Positions 52,233 to 61,936 of a stretch of 64,000 nucleotides of DNA are shown piece by piece (within the stretch, counting starts at the first letter, position 1; every line of letters begins with the position of its first letter). A program made the position numbers and the translations under genes. Under the pieces are notes generated by a model. The model was not told the origin of the DNA. It worked only from the letters and a program-made list of their open reading frames with translations, and made no database searches. The stretch is from Streptomyces sp. NRRL WC-3605 (lineage in GTDB: Bacteria > Actinomycetota > Actinomycetes > Streptomycetales > Streptomycetaceae), in assembly GCF_001509795.1 (NCBI RefSeq), contig NZ_LLZN01000053.1:53473-117472 (forward strand), given 5' to 3'.

Positions 52233-55200
52233 AGTCGGAGCACGGCGGCTCGTAGGACAGCCGGGGCAGATACTCGTGCCACCGCTCCCGGGTGAGCACG
52301 CCCTGGGTCGTCGAGCAGACCCGGCGGATCGCCTGGTCCACGTCCAGGTTCCACAGCCGGACGGTGTCGGTGCCGCTGGAGACGCCGAGCATCCGGCTCG
52401 CGGGACGGAACGCCAGGAAGTTGCCCGTCCTCGCGTTGGGGCTCATCGCCCGTCCGACCGCCGAGGCGTGCTCCGGGTCCCCGACGTCCCACATCCGCAC
52501 CGTGTTGTCGTTGCCGCCGCTGGCGAGGGTGCGGCCGTCCGCGCCGAACGTCAGGGAGACGACCGCCTCGGTGTGGCCGGTGAGCGGGTGGCCCTGCGCC
52601 CGCGCCCCGGCCGGGTCGGTGACGTCCCACAGCCGGACCGCGTCGTCGTCGCCCGCGCTGGCCAGGGTGCGCCCGTCAGGGGCGTAGGCCACGGAGTTGA
52701 CCGGCCCGCCGTGCCCGGTGAGCGGGCCGCCGAGGGGTGCCGCCCGGCCGGGCCTGGCCACGTCCCACAGACGGACCGTGGCGTCCGCGCTGCCGCTGGC
52801 CAGGGTGTGCCCGTCCGGGCTGAAGGCGAGCGAGTTGATGTAACCGCCGTGCCCGGTCAGCGGCTTGCCGAGCGGCACGGCGTGCGCCGGGTCGCGCACG
52901 TCCCACAGCCGGATCGTGCGGTCGTCGTAGGCGGTGGCCAGCGTGCGGCCGTCCGGGCTGTACGCGAGCGCGTCGGGGCCCATGAATCGGGTGCGCAGCG
53001 TCAGGGGCGGGCCCAGTGGGGAGGGGTGGGCGGGGTCGCGGACGTCCCACAGATGGACCGCCCTGCTGCCGGTCAGCACCGCGAGGGTGTGCCCGTCGGG
53101 GGAGAAGACCAGGGAGCGCTGTCCGCCGTCGCCGGGCAGAAAGGGCTTGTTCAGCAGCACGGGCCGGTCGGGACTGGACACGTTCCACAGACGCACGCTG
53201 CCGTCCCGCGCGGCCGTCGCCAGCACCTTGCCGTCGGGCCGGAACGCACCGGTGCGGCCGGTCATGTCGGACGTCGGGACGGACCACAGCCGGACCTTGC
53301 CGTCGCCGCTGCCGGTGGCGAGAGTGCGGCCGTCCGGGCTGAAGCCGAGCGCGTACATCTCCCCGCTGCCGCCCGCCAGCGGCTCGCCGACCTGCGAGGC
53401 GTCCGCCGGGTCGCTGACGTTCCACAGGCTCGCGGTGCTGTCCGCGCTGGCGACGGCGAGCATGGTGCCGGCCGGGTTGAAGGCAACCGACCAGACGGGG
53501 CCCAGATGCCCGGTCAGCGGGGTGCCGATCTGGTGGGCGCGGGCCCGGTCGGAGACGTCCCACAGCCGGACGGTGTCGTCGGCGCTGCCGCTGGCCAGGG
53601 TGCGCCCGTCGGGGCTGAAGGCCACCGAGTGCACCAGCCCGGTGTGCCCGGTCAGCCGGACCGGCCGCTCGGGCCGGCGCCGGTCCGACACGTCCCACAG
53701 CCGTACGGCGTCGTCGTCGCCGCCCGCCGCCAGCGTGCGGCCGTCCGGGCTGAACGCCACCGAACGCACGGCGGCCTCCGCCCCGGTGAGGGTGGCGAGC
53801 GGCGCCGGGTGCCCGGGGTCGGCGACATCCCACAGGCGGACCGTGCGGTCCTCGCTGACGGAGGCCAGCGTGCGGCCGTCCGGGCTGAACGCGACCAGGT
53901 AGACCGTGGCCTCGTGCCCGGTCAGGGGTGCGCCGAGCGGCTTCGGCCGCTCCGGGTGCCGTACGTCCCACAGCCGTACGGTGCCGTCGTCGGCGGCGCT
54001 GGCGAGGGTGCGTCCGTCGGGGCTGAAGACCGCGCTGCTCACCCAGCTGCGGTGCCCGGTGAGGGGCTTGCCCAGGGCGCGGGGGCGCCGCGCGTCCGAC
54101 ACGTCCCACAGGCGTACGGTCCGGTCGTAGCCGGCGGTGGCCAGGACCTCGCCGTCGGGCCGGAACGAGGTGAGGTAGACCGCGCCGGAGTGGCCGCTCA
54201 GCGGGGTGGCCAGGGGCGCGTTCACGATCGAGACGAGCCGGCTGCCGGTCTCCTCGTCGTCCGGGCGCAGCCGGTGGGCCACCAGGTCGAGCTGGGCGGA
54301 CAGCGAGGGGTCGGTGTACTGGAAGCGGTCGGCCTCGGCGAGCACCTGGGCGAACAGGGCGTCGTCGCGCTGCTTCCACGCCACCGCCGCCGCTCCGACG
54401 GCCACCAGCGCCAGCGCGACGAGCGCCGCGACCCCGCCGCGCAGGATCCACACCGTGCGCCGGCGCAGCCGGACGGAGGCGGCCAGGAACTCCACGGCAC
54501 CGCGCGTGAGGAAGGTGTCCCCGGCGGACCGCGCCCACTCGTGCGCCTGCTCCAGCCGGGAGCCCCGGTAGAGCAGGGCGGAGTCACGCTCGGACTCCTC
54601 CCAGGCCCGGCCGTCCTCCTCCAGGCGCTGACGCAGCAGGTGGCCCTGCCGGTCCTCCTCGATCCAGTCCCGCAGCCGGGGCCAGGCGTGCAGCAGCGCC
54701 TCGTGCGTGATCTCGACCGTGTCCGCGTCCAGGGTCACCAGCCGGGCCCGGACCAGCGCCTCCAGCGACTCCTCCGTCTTCGCGGGGTCCGCCGCCTCGG
54801 CCGCGAGCTGGCGGCGGGTGCCGCGGCGCCGGGTGGCCTGGGTGTCCTCGCCGATCCGGACCAGGCGCAGCAGCAGCAGCCGGGCGGCGGTGCGGGCCGC
54901 AGGGTCCAGCTGGGCCCATGCGCGCTCGGCGGTCGCGGCGACCGCTCCCTGGATGCCGCCGGCCGCGCGGTACCCGGCGAGGGTGAGCCGGCCGGCCTTG
55001 CGCCGCTGCCAGGTGACGAGCATCGCGTGCGACAGCAGCGGCAGCACCCCCGCGTCATGGGCGCCGCGGGGGCCGTCCGCGCCCACCTCGCGGGCGATCA
55101 GCTCGGCGAGCCCCGGTTCCAGTTCCAGTCCGACCGCCTTGGCGGGGCCGGTGACGGCCTCCCGCAGTTCGGTGGTGGTGAGCGGGCCGAGGACCATGTG

Positions 55201-56259
55201 CCGGTGCTGGAGGGCGTCGGCCAGCTCGGGGTGGACCAGGCACTGCTCGTAGAAGTCGGCGCGGATGCCGAGGACGACCAGGGCGGGGGCGGGGGCGCCG
55301 GGCCGGGGCGGGGCGCAGGCCGCGTGCAGGACACGGACGAAGGCGCGGCGGTCGGCCTCGTCGGCACAGAGAGTGAAGGTTTCTTCGAACTGGTCGACGA
55401 TCAGTACGGGAGGGGCGGGTGCCGCGTCGGACGGCGACCCGGGCGGGCCGGTGGCCGAGGCCTCGCGCCGGGCCCAGGCGACGACGGCCGTGTGCACGTC
55501 CCGTACGAGGTCCGCCTCACCGTCAGCCGATCCGTCCGGCGCGCGGGCGGTGGAGACAGTGGCCACCACGTCCGTCAGCTCCGGCACCCGGCGTACCAGC
55601 TCGCCCAGCGGATCGGCGCCCGGCACGAGCTGGAGCACGGCACTCGCGCGGGGCGCGTCGGCGCCGCCCAGTGCGCCGTCCCGCACGGCCGGCACCAGAC
55701 CGGCGTTGAGGAGGGAGGACTTCCCGGCGCCCGAGGCGCCGACCAGCATCACCAGGCCGCCGGTGCGCTCCGCCGCGCGGAGCCGGGCGACCAGGGTGTC
55801 CGTGCTGCGCTCCCGGCCGAAGAACCAGCGGGCGTCCTCCTGCCGGTACGAGGCCAGCCCCCGGTACGGGCACACCCCGCCGGACACCCCCGCCGGGGCC
55901 GTCTGCTCGGGCTCCTGCGCCTGCCCGGAGGTGGCCCGTTCCCACAGGTGCTGCCACTGCACCAGGTCGTACAGACCGGCCGACACGGGCGACGGCCGCA
56001 GCCGCCGGGCCTGCGGGACGAGGACGTGCAGGACGGCCGAGAGGGCGGCGAACTGCGCCGGTACGTTCCTGGCGCGCCGCCAGTCACTGATCCGCTGGGC
56101 GGACACCCGGACGGGGCGTCCCCGCTCGTCGACCCGCTGGAGGCGGACGACCGCCTCGGCCACGCTCTTCAGGGGTGGGTTCCCGGCCTCCTTGTAGAGC
56201 AGCGCGAGCCGTTCCGCGAAGGCCGCGCGCGCCGCCGACTCGGAACTCAAGACCCTCAC
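52231..56259 (-). CDS. HTH-nSTAND NTPase with transmembrane segment and 14 WD40 repeats
   Basis: The protein of about 1342 residues has four parts. First is an XRE-like helical domain (RISDWRRARNVPAQF near residues 56-70). Next is an nSTAND ATPase with PYRGLASYRQEDARWFFGRE, Walker A GASGAGKSS (about 174-182) and Walker B VLIVDQFEETF, with a winged-helix part behind it. A membrane-like segment follows (ILRGGVAALVALALVAVGA). Last are fourteen WD40 repeats of the SPDGRTLASGSADDTVRLWD type, enough for two seven-blade propellers. Such proteins act as signal-triggered switches. The start is uncertain: TATAAA at 56305-56310 suggests transcription starts near 56298, excluding GTG 56304; GTG 56259 or TTG 56250 remain. 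Confidence 0.88.
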   Translation of the reverse strand: MRVLSSESAARAAFAERLALLYKEAGNPPLKSVAEAVVRLQRVDERGRPVRVSAQRISDWRRARNVPAQFAALSAVLHVLVPQARRLRPSPVSAGLYDLVQWQHLWERATSGQAQEPEQTAPAGVSGGVCPYRGLASYRQEDARWFFGRERSTDTLVARLRAAERTGGLVMLVGASGAGKSSLLNAGLVPAVRDGALGGADAPRASAVLQLVPGADPLGELVRRVPELTDVVATVSTARAPDGSADGEADLVRDVHTAVVAWARREASATGPPGSPSDAAPAPPVLIVDQFEETFTLCADEADRRAFVRVLHAACAPPRPGAPAPALVVLGIRADFYEQCLVHPELADALQHRHMVLGPLTTTELREAVTGPAKAVGLELEPGLAELIAREVGADGPRGAHDAGVLPLLSHAMLVTWQRRKAGRLTLAGYRAAGGIQGAVAATAERAWAQLDPAARTAARLLLLRLVRIGEDTQATRRRGTRRQLAAEAADPAKTEESLEALVRARLVTLDADTVEITHEALLHAWPRLRDWIEEDRQGHLLRQRLEEDGRAWEESERDSALLYRGSRLEQAHEWARSAGDTFLTRGAVEFLAASVRLRRRTVWILRGGVAALVALALVAVGAAAVAWKQRDDALFAQVLAEADRFQYTDPSLSAQLDLVAHRLRPDDEETGSRLVSIVNAPLATPLSGHSGAVYLTSFRPDGEVLATAGYDRTVRLWDVSDARRPRALGKPLTGHRSWVSSAVFSPDGRTLASAADDGTVRLWDVRHPERPKPLGAPLTGHEATVYLVAFSPDGRTLASVSEDRTVRLWDVADPGHPAPLATLTGAEAAVRSVAFSPDGRTLAAGGDDDAVRLWDVSDRRRPERPVRLTGHTGLVHSVAFSPDGRTLASGSADDTVRLWDVSDRARAHQIGTPLTGHLGPVWSVAFNPAGTMLAVASADSTASLWNVSDPADASQVGEPLAGGSGEMYALGFSPDGRTLATGSGDGKVRLWSVPTSDMTGRTGAFRPDGKVLATAARDGSVRLWNVSSPDRPVLLNKPFLPGDGGQRSLVFSPDGHTLAVLTGSRAVHLWDVRDPAHPSPLGPPLTLRTRFMGPDALAYSPDGRTLATAYDDRTIRLWDVRDPAHAVPLGKPLTGHGGYINSLAFSPDGHTLASGSADATVRLWDVARPGRAAPLGGPLTGHGGPVNSVAYAPDGRTLASAGDDDAVRLWDVTDPAGARAQGHPLTGHTEAVVSLTFGADGRTLASGGNDNTVRMWDVGDPEHASAVGRAMSPNARTGNFLAFRPASRMLGVSSGTDTVRLWNLDVDQAIRRVCSTTQGVLTRERWHEYLPRLSYEPPCSD

Positions 56260-56304
56260 TCCCTCACTCGCGCGCCACCTGGTCTTCCGGACCGGAAAAC
56301 TCAC

Positions 56305-56310
56305 TTTATA
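56305..56310 (-). promoter_or_regulatory. -10 (TATAAA) of the nSTAND gene
   Basis: TATAAA on the minus strand is the best -10 in this region. No good -35 lies 16-18 bp upstream, so an activator may be needed. Confidence 0.45.
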
Positions 56311-56602
56311 CGGCTGACCTGCGAGGAAGACCCGCTCCGGAGACCGGAACCTCCTCGCGGGCGCCCTCCGACTGGCAGGATCACGACGCAGGTGCGGGAG
56401 CCGCCGCGCGCCGCCGAGGCGGGCCCACCAGCCGCAGAGCCCGAAGCCGCCTCATCCGGCGCCGCACGTTCTCGGACAGCTTTCACACCTCGCTGTCGGC
56501 GGGAGTCGCGCGCGTCGCGCCGCCGTCGTACCGCCCGACCCGCCCGGACCCGCGCCGGCCCACGGAGCCCGGAGACAGGTCGTGGCCCGGCCCTCGCGCC
56601 GC

Positions 56603-56646
56603 CGTCCGGCACCGGTCCCCACGAGGGGAGGGACCGGTGCCGGACG
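56603..56646. terminator. strong hairpin in the leader of the LuxR gene
   Basis: A perfect 16-bp stem with core arms GTCCGGCACCGGTCC and its complement encloses a 12-base loop, about 110 bp before GTG 56758. It could be a terminator or attenuator. The remaining 498-bp gap between the divergent genes holds no supported gene. Confidence 0.6.
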
Positions 56647-56757
56647 ACGCGGTCACCGCTGCCACGGCGGGTGCCCCGCCCCCGGCGAGCGTGAACCCCC
56701 GAAAGCTGTGATGGTGGTGGGGGAGGGGACGACAGGCCGGTCTCGCGCTGCAAGGCG

Positions 56758-59376
56758 GTGAACGAGGTGGCAGAGAGCGACGACATACCCCCCGGACCGG
56801 GCTCCCCCCACGCGGACCCCCTCGGCGACCCCTTCCTGCGGACCCGCTTCGCGCTGCCCGCCCGGCCGGCCACGTTCCTGCGCCGCGCCCGCCTGGTCCA
56901 CCACCTCGACCAGGCCCTCCGCACCCCGCTGACCATGGTCAACGGCGCCGCCGGAGCCGGCAAGACCCTGCTGGTCGCCGACTGGGCGGCCGGCCTGCGG
57001 CACCCGGTTGTCTGGCTGAGCCTCGACCCGTCGCTGGGCGGCCCGGGGATGTTCTGGGCCCATCTGCTGCAGGCGCTGCGCACCCACGGGGTGCCGGTCG
57101 CCGACGGGGTCGGCACACCCGCCGACGCCGGCCGCGTGCCCCACACGCTGCTCACCGGGCTCGCCGCCCAGCTCGGCACCGACGGCGACGAGCTCACCGT
57201 CGTGCTCGACGAGTACGACCGGATCGGCACCCCCGAGGTCGCCGAGCAGCTGGAGTTCGTCCTGCACCACGCCGGGCCCGGCCTGCACGTGGTCCTCGTC
57301 ACCCGCACCGAGCCCCTGCTGCCGCTGCACCGCTACCGCGCGTCCGGCGCCATCACCGAGATCCGCAACGCCGAACTGGCCTTCACCCCCGAGGAGACGG
57401 TCGCGCTGCTGCGGCGGCACGGACTGCGCCTGTCCGTGCAGGCCGCGGCCGCCCTCGTCGAACGCACCGGGGGCTGGGCCGCCGGCCTGCGGCTGTGCGC
57501 CCTGGCCGCGCAGGAGCACCTCGACCCGGAGGCCTACCTCAAGGAGTTCGAGGCCGGGCACAGCGCGGTCGCCGACTTCCTGCTCGCCGAGGTCCTCAAA
57601 CGGCAGCCGTCCGCCACCCAGGACCTCCTGCTGCGCGTCAGCGTCCTGGAGCGCTTCTGCCCCGACCTCGCCAACGAGCTGACGGGCCGCGGCGACGCCG
57701 AGGCGATCCTCGCCGGCCTGCACCGGGAGAACGCCTTCGTCGAGGACCTCGGGCACGGCTGGTACCGCCTGCACCCGCTGTTCCGGGAGATCCTCCGGGC
57801 GCACCTGCGCGAACGCTCCGCCGAGCTGGAGCCCCGGCTGCACCTGCGGGCCGCGCACTGGCTCGGCCGCTCCGGCCATCTGCCGGAGATGCTGACGCAC
57901 GGGGCCGCCGCCGGGGAGTGGGACCTCACCGCCGGGGCCCTCGTCGACGACCTGGCGATCGGGCAGCTCTTCACCGGGCTGCGCACCGGCCACCTCGTCG
58001 ACCTGTTCTCCGGCATGGACCCGGCGGCGGCCAGCCCCGCCGCCGACCTGGTCCGGGTGGCGCGCGACCTGTCCCGCGGCGACCTCGACCACGCCCTGGC
58101 CCGCCTCGGGCCCGTCCGGGAGCGGCTGGCCGCCGCCGGGCCCGGCGGCACCGCCGCGGGCCGCCTCGGCTGCGCCCTGCTGGAGGCGCTGGCGGCCCGG
58201 GTCACGGGCTCCCCGCAGCGCGCCGAGGACGCCGTGCGCACGGCGCGCGAGCTCCAGCACGAACTGCCCGCCGACCTGCTGGACAAGCACCCGGAACTGT
58301 CCGCGCTGCTGCTGACCCACCTCGGCTCCGCCCGGCTGTGGGCGGGCGACCTCGACGAGGCGCGGGCCGCGCTCACCACCGTCGCCGCCACGACCGGGGC
58401 GGCTACGGCCCTGCCGCGCGCGGACGCCCTGGAACTCCTGGCGCTCATCGACCACCTGGACGGCCGGCCGGCCACGGCGGAGCGCAAGGCGTCCGCCGCG
58501 CTCGCCGAGACCGACCGGTACGGACTGGCCGAAGGCGCCGGCACCGGGCTCGGACGCGTCGTCCTGGCCGCCGTGGCCGTCGAACGCGACGACCTGACCG
58601 AGGCGCGGGACCTGCTCGACGGGACGCCCGGACCGGCGGTGCACGACCCGGTCACGGCGGCGGGCCGCTCGCTCGCGACGGCCCGGCTGCTGCTGGCCCG
58701 CGGCCGGGCGCGCGCCGCGCTGGAGGCCGCCGAACCCGTCGTGCCCGCCGCCGTCCGCTCCCCTTGGCAGCGGGTGCACACCGCGCAGGTCGCCTCGTCG
58801 GCGCACCTCGCCGAGGGGCGGCCCGACCTGGCGACGAAGGTGCTGGAGCAGCTCGGCGGCGAACACCCCGTCCTCGCCGTCGCCGCCGCCCGGGCCCGGC
58901 TCGCGGCGGGCGACCCGGACGCGGCGCTCGGACTGCTCGACCCGGCCGGGACCGTGGTGGGCGCGGGCCCCGCGGTGCTCGTGCGCGCCACGCTGCTGCG
59001 GGCGCAGGCCGCGCACACGGCCGGGGACACCGCGACCGCCCGCCGGTTGGTCGCGCAGGCGGTCGCGGAGGCCCGGCACGAACGGCTGCGGCGGCCCTTC
59101 CGCGAGGCCGGCCCGTGGATCGGGCCCTACCTGGCCGACGCCCCGGCGATGGGACCCGGCCGGGGAGCGCTGCCCTTCCCGGTGGAGCCGCTGAGCGGAC
59201 GGGAACGGGACGTGCTGCTGCGGCTCGCCCAGATGATGTCCACCGAGGACATCGCCGCCGACCTGTACGTGTCCGTGAACACGGTCAAGACGCATCTGAA
59301 GAGCGTCTACCGCAAGCTCGCCGTCAACCGCCGCAACGACGCCGTGCGGCGGGCCCGTGAACTGGACCTCCTGTGA
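56758..59376 (+). CDS. MalT-like LuxR-family ATPase regulator
   Basis: The 872-residue protein has a STAND-type NTPase domain with Walker A GAAGAGKT (63-70) and Walker B LTVVLDEYDRI, then a long helical TPR-like region (about 330-780) and a C-terminal LuxR helix-turn-helix (LSGRERDVLLRLAQMMSTED then VSVNTVKTHLKSVYRKL). This is the MalT/LAL layout: ATP and an inducer switch it to a DNA-binding multimer. GTG 56758 and GTG 56767 are both possible; AGGCGG is better spaced for the second. It overlaps the next gene by GTGA and is divergent from the nSTAND gene. Confidence 0.92.
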   Translation: MNEVAESDDIPPGPGSPHADPLGDPFLRTRFALPARPATFLRRARLVHHLDQALRTPLTMVNGAAGAGKTLLVADWAAGLRHPVVWLSLDPSLGGPGMFWAHLLQALRTHGVPVADGVGTPADAGRVPHTLLTGLAAQLGTDGDELTVVLDEYDRIGTPEVAEQLEFVLHHAGPGLHVVLVTRTEPLLPLHRYRASGAITEIRNAELAFTPEETVALLRRHGLRLSVQAAAALVERTGGWAAGLRLCALAAQEHLDPEAYLKEFEAGHSAVADFLLAEVLKRQPSATQDLLLRVSVLERFCPDLANELTGRGDAEAILAGLHRENAFVEDLGHGWYRLHPLFREILRAHLRERSAELEPRLHLRAAHWLGRSGHLPEMLTHGAAAGEWDLTAGALVDDLAIGQLFTGLRTGHLVDLFSGMDPAAASPAADLVRVARDLSRGDLDHALARLGPVRERLAAAGPGGTAAGRLGCALLEALAARVTGSPQRAEDAVRTARELQHELPADLLDKHPELSALLLTHLGSARLWAGDLDEARAALTTVAATTGAATALPRADALELLALIDHLDGRPATAERKASAALAETDRYGLAEGAGTGLGRVVLAAVAVERDDLTEARDLLDGTPGPAVHDPVTAAGRSLATARLLLARGRARAALEAAEPVVPAAVRSPWQRVHTAQVASSAHLAEGRPDLATKVLEQLGGEHPVLAVAAARARLAAGDPDAALGLLDPAGTVVGAGPAVLVRATLLRAQAAHTAGDTATARRLVAQAVAEARHERLRRPFREAGPWIGPYLADAPAMGPGRGALPFPVEPLSGRERDVLLRLAQMMSTEDIAADLYVSVNTVKTHLKSVYRKLAVNRRNDAVRRARELDLL

Positions 59377-59903
59377 CGGCCCGGCAGGATGCCGGGCACC
59401 CGGCGACCGCACGGGAGCGCCGGGCGCGGCTGTGGGCGCACGCCGACTACACCGGCGGCGTCTACGGCTCCATGCTGGCCGCGTCGGTGGTGATCGGCGC
59501 CGGCGCCCTGGGCACCTACCACCGCACCGAGCTCGTGGTGCTGCTGCTCCTGACGAGCCTGGTCTTCTGGGCGGCGCACGTGCACGCCCAGCTGTTCGGC
59601 GCGCGGCTCGCCGACCGCCCGTGGAGCGGGGCGACCGTCTGGCAGGTGTGCCGCGAGGAGTGGCCGATCGTGAAGGCCGCCGTCCCCCCGGCCGTGGCCG
59701 TGGCCGTCAGCCCCCTGCTCGGCCTGGACCTCTCCGGCACCGCGTGGCTGGCCCTGGCGGTCGCCGTCGCGGGGCAGGTGGGCTGGTCCGTGGCGGCGGC
59801 GGCGCGGGCCGGCGCGACCCGGCGGCTGATCGCCCTGAGCGCCGCCGTCAACCTGCTGTTCGGTCTCGTGATCGTCGTGTTCAAGATCGTGGTGTCGCAC
59901 TGA
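59373..59903 (+). CDS. small integral membrane protein of unknown function
   Basis: The 176-residue protein has about four to five hydrophobic helices, among them SMLAASVVIGAGALGTYH, LVVLLLLTSLVFWAAHVHAQ and LIALSAAVNLLFGLVIVVFK. I do not recognise a family with confidence. The 4-bp overlap with the LuxR regulator points to a joint role, for example a membrane partner of the regulator. Confidence 0.65.
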   Translation: MTARQDAGHPATARERRARLWAHADYTGGVYGSMLAASVVIGAGALGTYHRTELVVLLLLTSLVFWAAHVHAQLFGARLADRPWSGATVWQVCREEWPIVKAAVPPAVAVAVSPLLGLDLSGTAWLALAVAVAGQVGWSVAAAARAGATRRLIALSAAVNLLFGLVIVVFKIVVSH

Positions 59904-60007
59904 GACACCCCACCGGCCCCCGGCTCACCTGCGCCGGGTGAGGTGGGGGCGGCGGCCCGGCGCGACGATGACAGGACTGCCATCGGCTGTCGGCGGGAGA
60001 GCAGCAC

Positions 60008-60205
60008 ATGCGCTACGAGATCCGCGTCGAGGGGCACATGTCGGAGACGCTGGCCAGACTCTTCCCGGAACTGGACCACGTGGTGATGTCCGGCCAGACC
60101 GTGCTGTTCGGGCCGATCGTCGACGACGCGCACCTGTACGGCCTCCTGGCCCGCTGCCAGTCGCTGGGCCTGCGCGTGGTGGAGATGCGGCAACTGCCGG
60201 AGTGA
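60008..60205 (+). CDS. small hypothetical protein (65 aa)
   Basis: The product begins RYEIRVEGHMSETLARLFPE and continues with LDHVVMSGQTVLFGPIVDD and LYGLLARCQSLGLRVVEMRQ, a beta-alpha-beta pattern like half a ferredoxin fold. GGGAGAG lies six bases before ATG 60008, and third-position GC is high, so it is probably real. I remember similar short proteins in Streptomyces, with no known function. Confidence 0.7.
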   Translation: MRYEIRVEGHMSETLARLFPELDHVVMSGQTVLFGPIVDDAHLYGLLARCQSLGLRVVEMRQLPE

Positions 60206-60289
60206 GCCACGCGCCCCGCCGTCCCGTACGGCACGGCGGCACGGCCGTACGGCGCCGTCCCGTACGGCCGTGTCGGACGTCCCGCCCTC
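60206..60289. repeat. GTACGG-rich convergent gap
   Basis: Between two converging genes, CCGTACGG-type motifs recur four times and can fold into alternative hairpins. It is a likely bidirectional terminator. Confidence 0.45.
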
Positions 60290-61699
60290 TCAGATGTCCC
60301 GGGCCTCGACCCGGCCCGTCGCCACCGCCGTGCCCAGCGCCTCGAAGTCCCGCTCGTTCTGCTCGGCGTAGGCCCGCGCGAACTCCGTCAGGGCCCGGTC
60401 GAAGCGGTCGCCGCCCCCCAGGTAGGCCGCGATCGCCACCGGGTCGCCGGAGCGGGCGTGCGCCCGGGCCAGGCTGCCGCCGCACACCTGCCCGAACAGG
60501 CACAGCGTCGCCGGGTCCCAGAGCTCCGGCCGCGCGATGCCCTTCCAGTCCCGCAACTGGCGTACGTAGAAGTCCCGGCCGCGTCCGTCGAGGCCGCTGA
60601 CGACATGCGTCCAGCCCAGGAAGATGTCGCTGGTCGTCTGGATCAGCCGCTGGCCCGTGACCACCCGGCGGCCCTGGTTGTCGAAGCGTTCCCCGCCGGT
60701 GTGCGCGGCCAGCACGGACTCCTGCGCCTCCTTCGCCTGGAGCAGCAGCGGATCGTCGTCGTCGCGGCCGAGCATCAGGATGATCCAGCAGCGGGTGCCG
60801 ACACTGCCCACACCGACCACCTTGCGGGCGATGTCCACCATCCGGTAGTGCCGCAGCAGATGCCGGCGCTCCGACGACAGCGTCTTCGTGTAGCCCTCCA
60901 CGACCGCCCGGAGCTCCTTCTCCTGCTGGTCCGTGGACGCCTGGCTCGGCAGGTCCCGCAGCGGGGTGATCAGCGGAGGGTCCGGCGCGATCAGCCGGCC
61001 CGCGGCCGTGCGCCGGGTCAGCTTCTCGAACGCCTGCATATGGGTGCGGGTACGGGCCTTCGCGGTCGCCTCGGCGGTGCGGCGCCGGGTCTGCTTGTTC
61101 ATCGCGGACGCCAGCAGCGCGCGCATCCGGTCGGCGTCGTCCTGCGCGTACCAGATGTCCAGGGTCCGCATGCCCGCGAACTCCCGCATCCGCGTCCGGT
61201 AGGCGCTCACACAGGCGCGGACCGCCTCGGCCTGCTCCCGCGCGTCGAACCCGTTCGCGCGGGCCGCGATCACGAAGCTGGCCGCGAGCCGCTTGACGTC
61301 CCACTCGAATGGGCCGGCCAGGGTCTCGTCGAAGTCGTTGATGTCGAAGACCAGATGGCGCTCCGGCGAGGCCAGCAGACGGAAGTTCAGCAGATGGGCG
61401 TCCCCGCACAGCTGCACGGTCAGGCCGCTGTGCGGGTGCCGCCCGAGGTCCATCGCCATGATGGCCGCGGCGCCCCGGTAGAAACGGAACGGCGACTCCA
61501 GCATCCGGGCGTAGCGGATCGGTACCAACTCCCGTACGCGCGTGGTCGACTGATCCTCGATCACGTCGATCGGGTCGGTGCGGCCGTCCGCCTCGTAGCG
61601 GGCCTGGCCCGAGCGCGGGGCGCGCTTGCGGGCGTTCCTGCCGCAGTCGGCCCGCTCGGCCGGTGACAGGGAGGATGTGAACGCGCTCGGGATCGTCAT
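60290..61699 (-). CDS. DUF2252 family protein, kinase-like
   Basis: The 469-residue protein matches DUF2252. It contains QLCGDAHLLNFRLL and DINDFDETLAGPFEWDVKRLA, which resemble the catalytic loop (HxDxxxxN) and metal-binding DFD of aminoglycoside-phosphotransferase- or HipA-like kinases. Its substrate is unknown. GGAAGG six bases before the ATG on the minus strand sets the start at 61699. The 237-bp gap on its 5' side is shared with the divergent DUF308 gene and shows no clear promoter pair. Confidence 0.85.
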   Translation of the reverse strand: MTIPSAFTSSLSPAERADCGRNARKRAPRSGQARYEADGRTDPIDVIEDQSTTRVRELVPIRYARMLESPFRFYRGAAAIMAMDLGRHPHSGLTVQLCGDAHLLNFRLLASPERHLVFDINDFDETLAGPFEWDVKRLAASFVIAARANGFDAREQAEAVRACVSAYRTRMREFAGMRTLDIWYAQDDADRMRALLASAMNKQTRRRTAEATAKARTRTHMQAFEKLTRRTAAGRLIAPDPPLITPLRDLPSQASTDQQEKELRAVVEGYTKTLSSERRHLLRHYRMVDIARKVVGVGSVGTRCWIILMLGRDDDDPLLLQAKEAQESVLAAHTGGERFDNQGRRVVTGQRLIQTTSDIFLGWTHVVSGLDGRGRDFYVRQLRDWKGIARPELWDPATLCLFGQVCGGSLARAHARSGDPVAIAAYLGGGDRFDRALTEFARAYAEQNERDFEALGTAVATGRVEARDI

Positions 61700-61936
61700 G
61701 GCTCGCCTTCCAGGTCCGTGCGGCCGGAGTCGGCGGTCGCGGTGCGCGGGCGGGCGGCCCGTGCGCACCGGCAGACCCTTCCAGTGTCCACCCCATCCCC
61801 AGGGTGCCTCGAGGGGATCACCCGCCAGGGGTGACCCGGCGAGCGGCGGGGCGGGGCACGCTGATGCGGTGAGGGGTGCCACACACCGTCCCGCCGGCGG
61901 ACCGGTGACGACGGCCGTACCACGCGAGGAGGAGCC

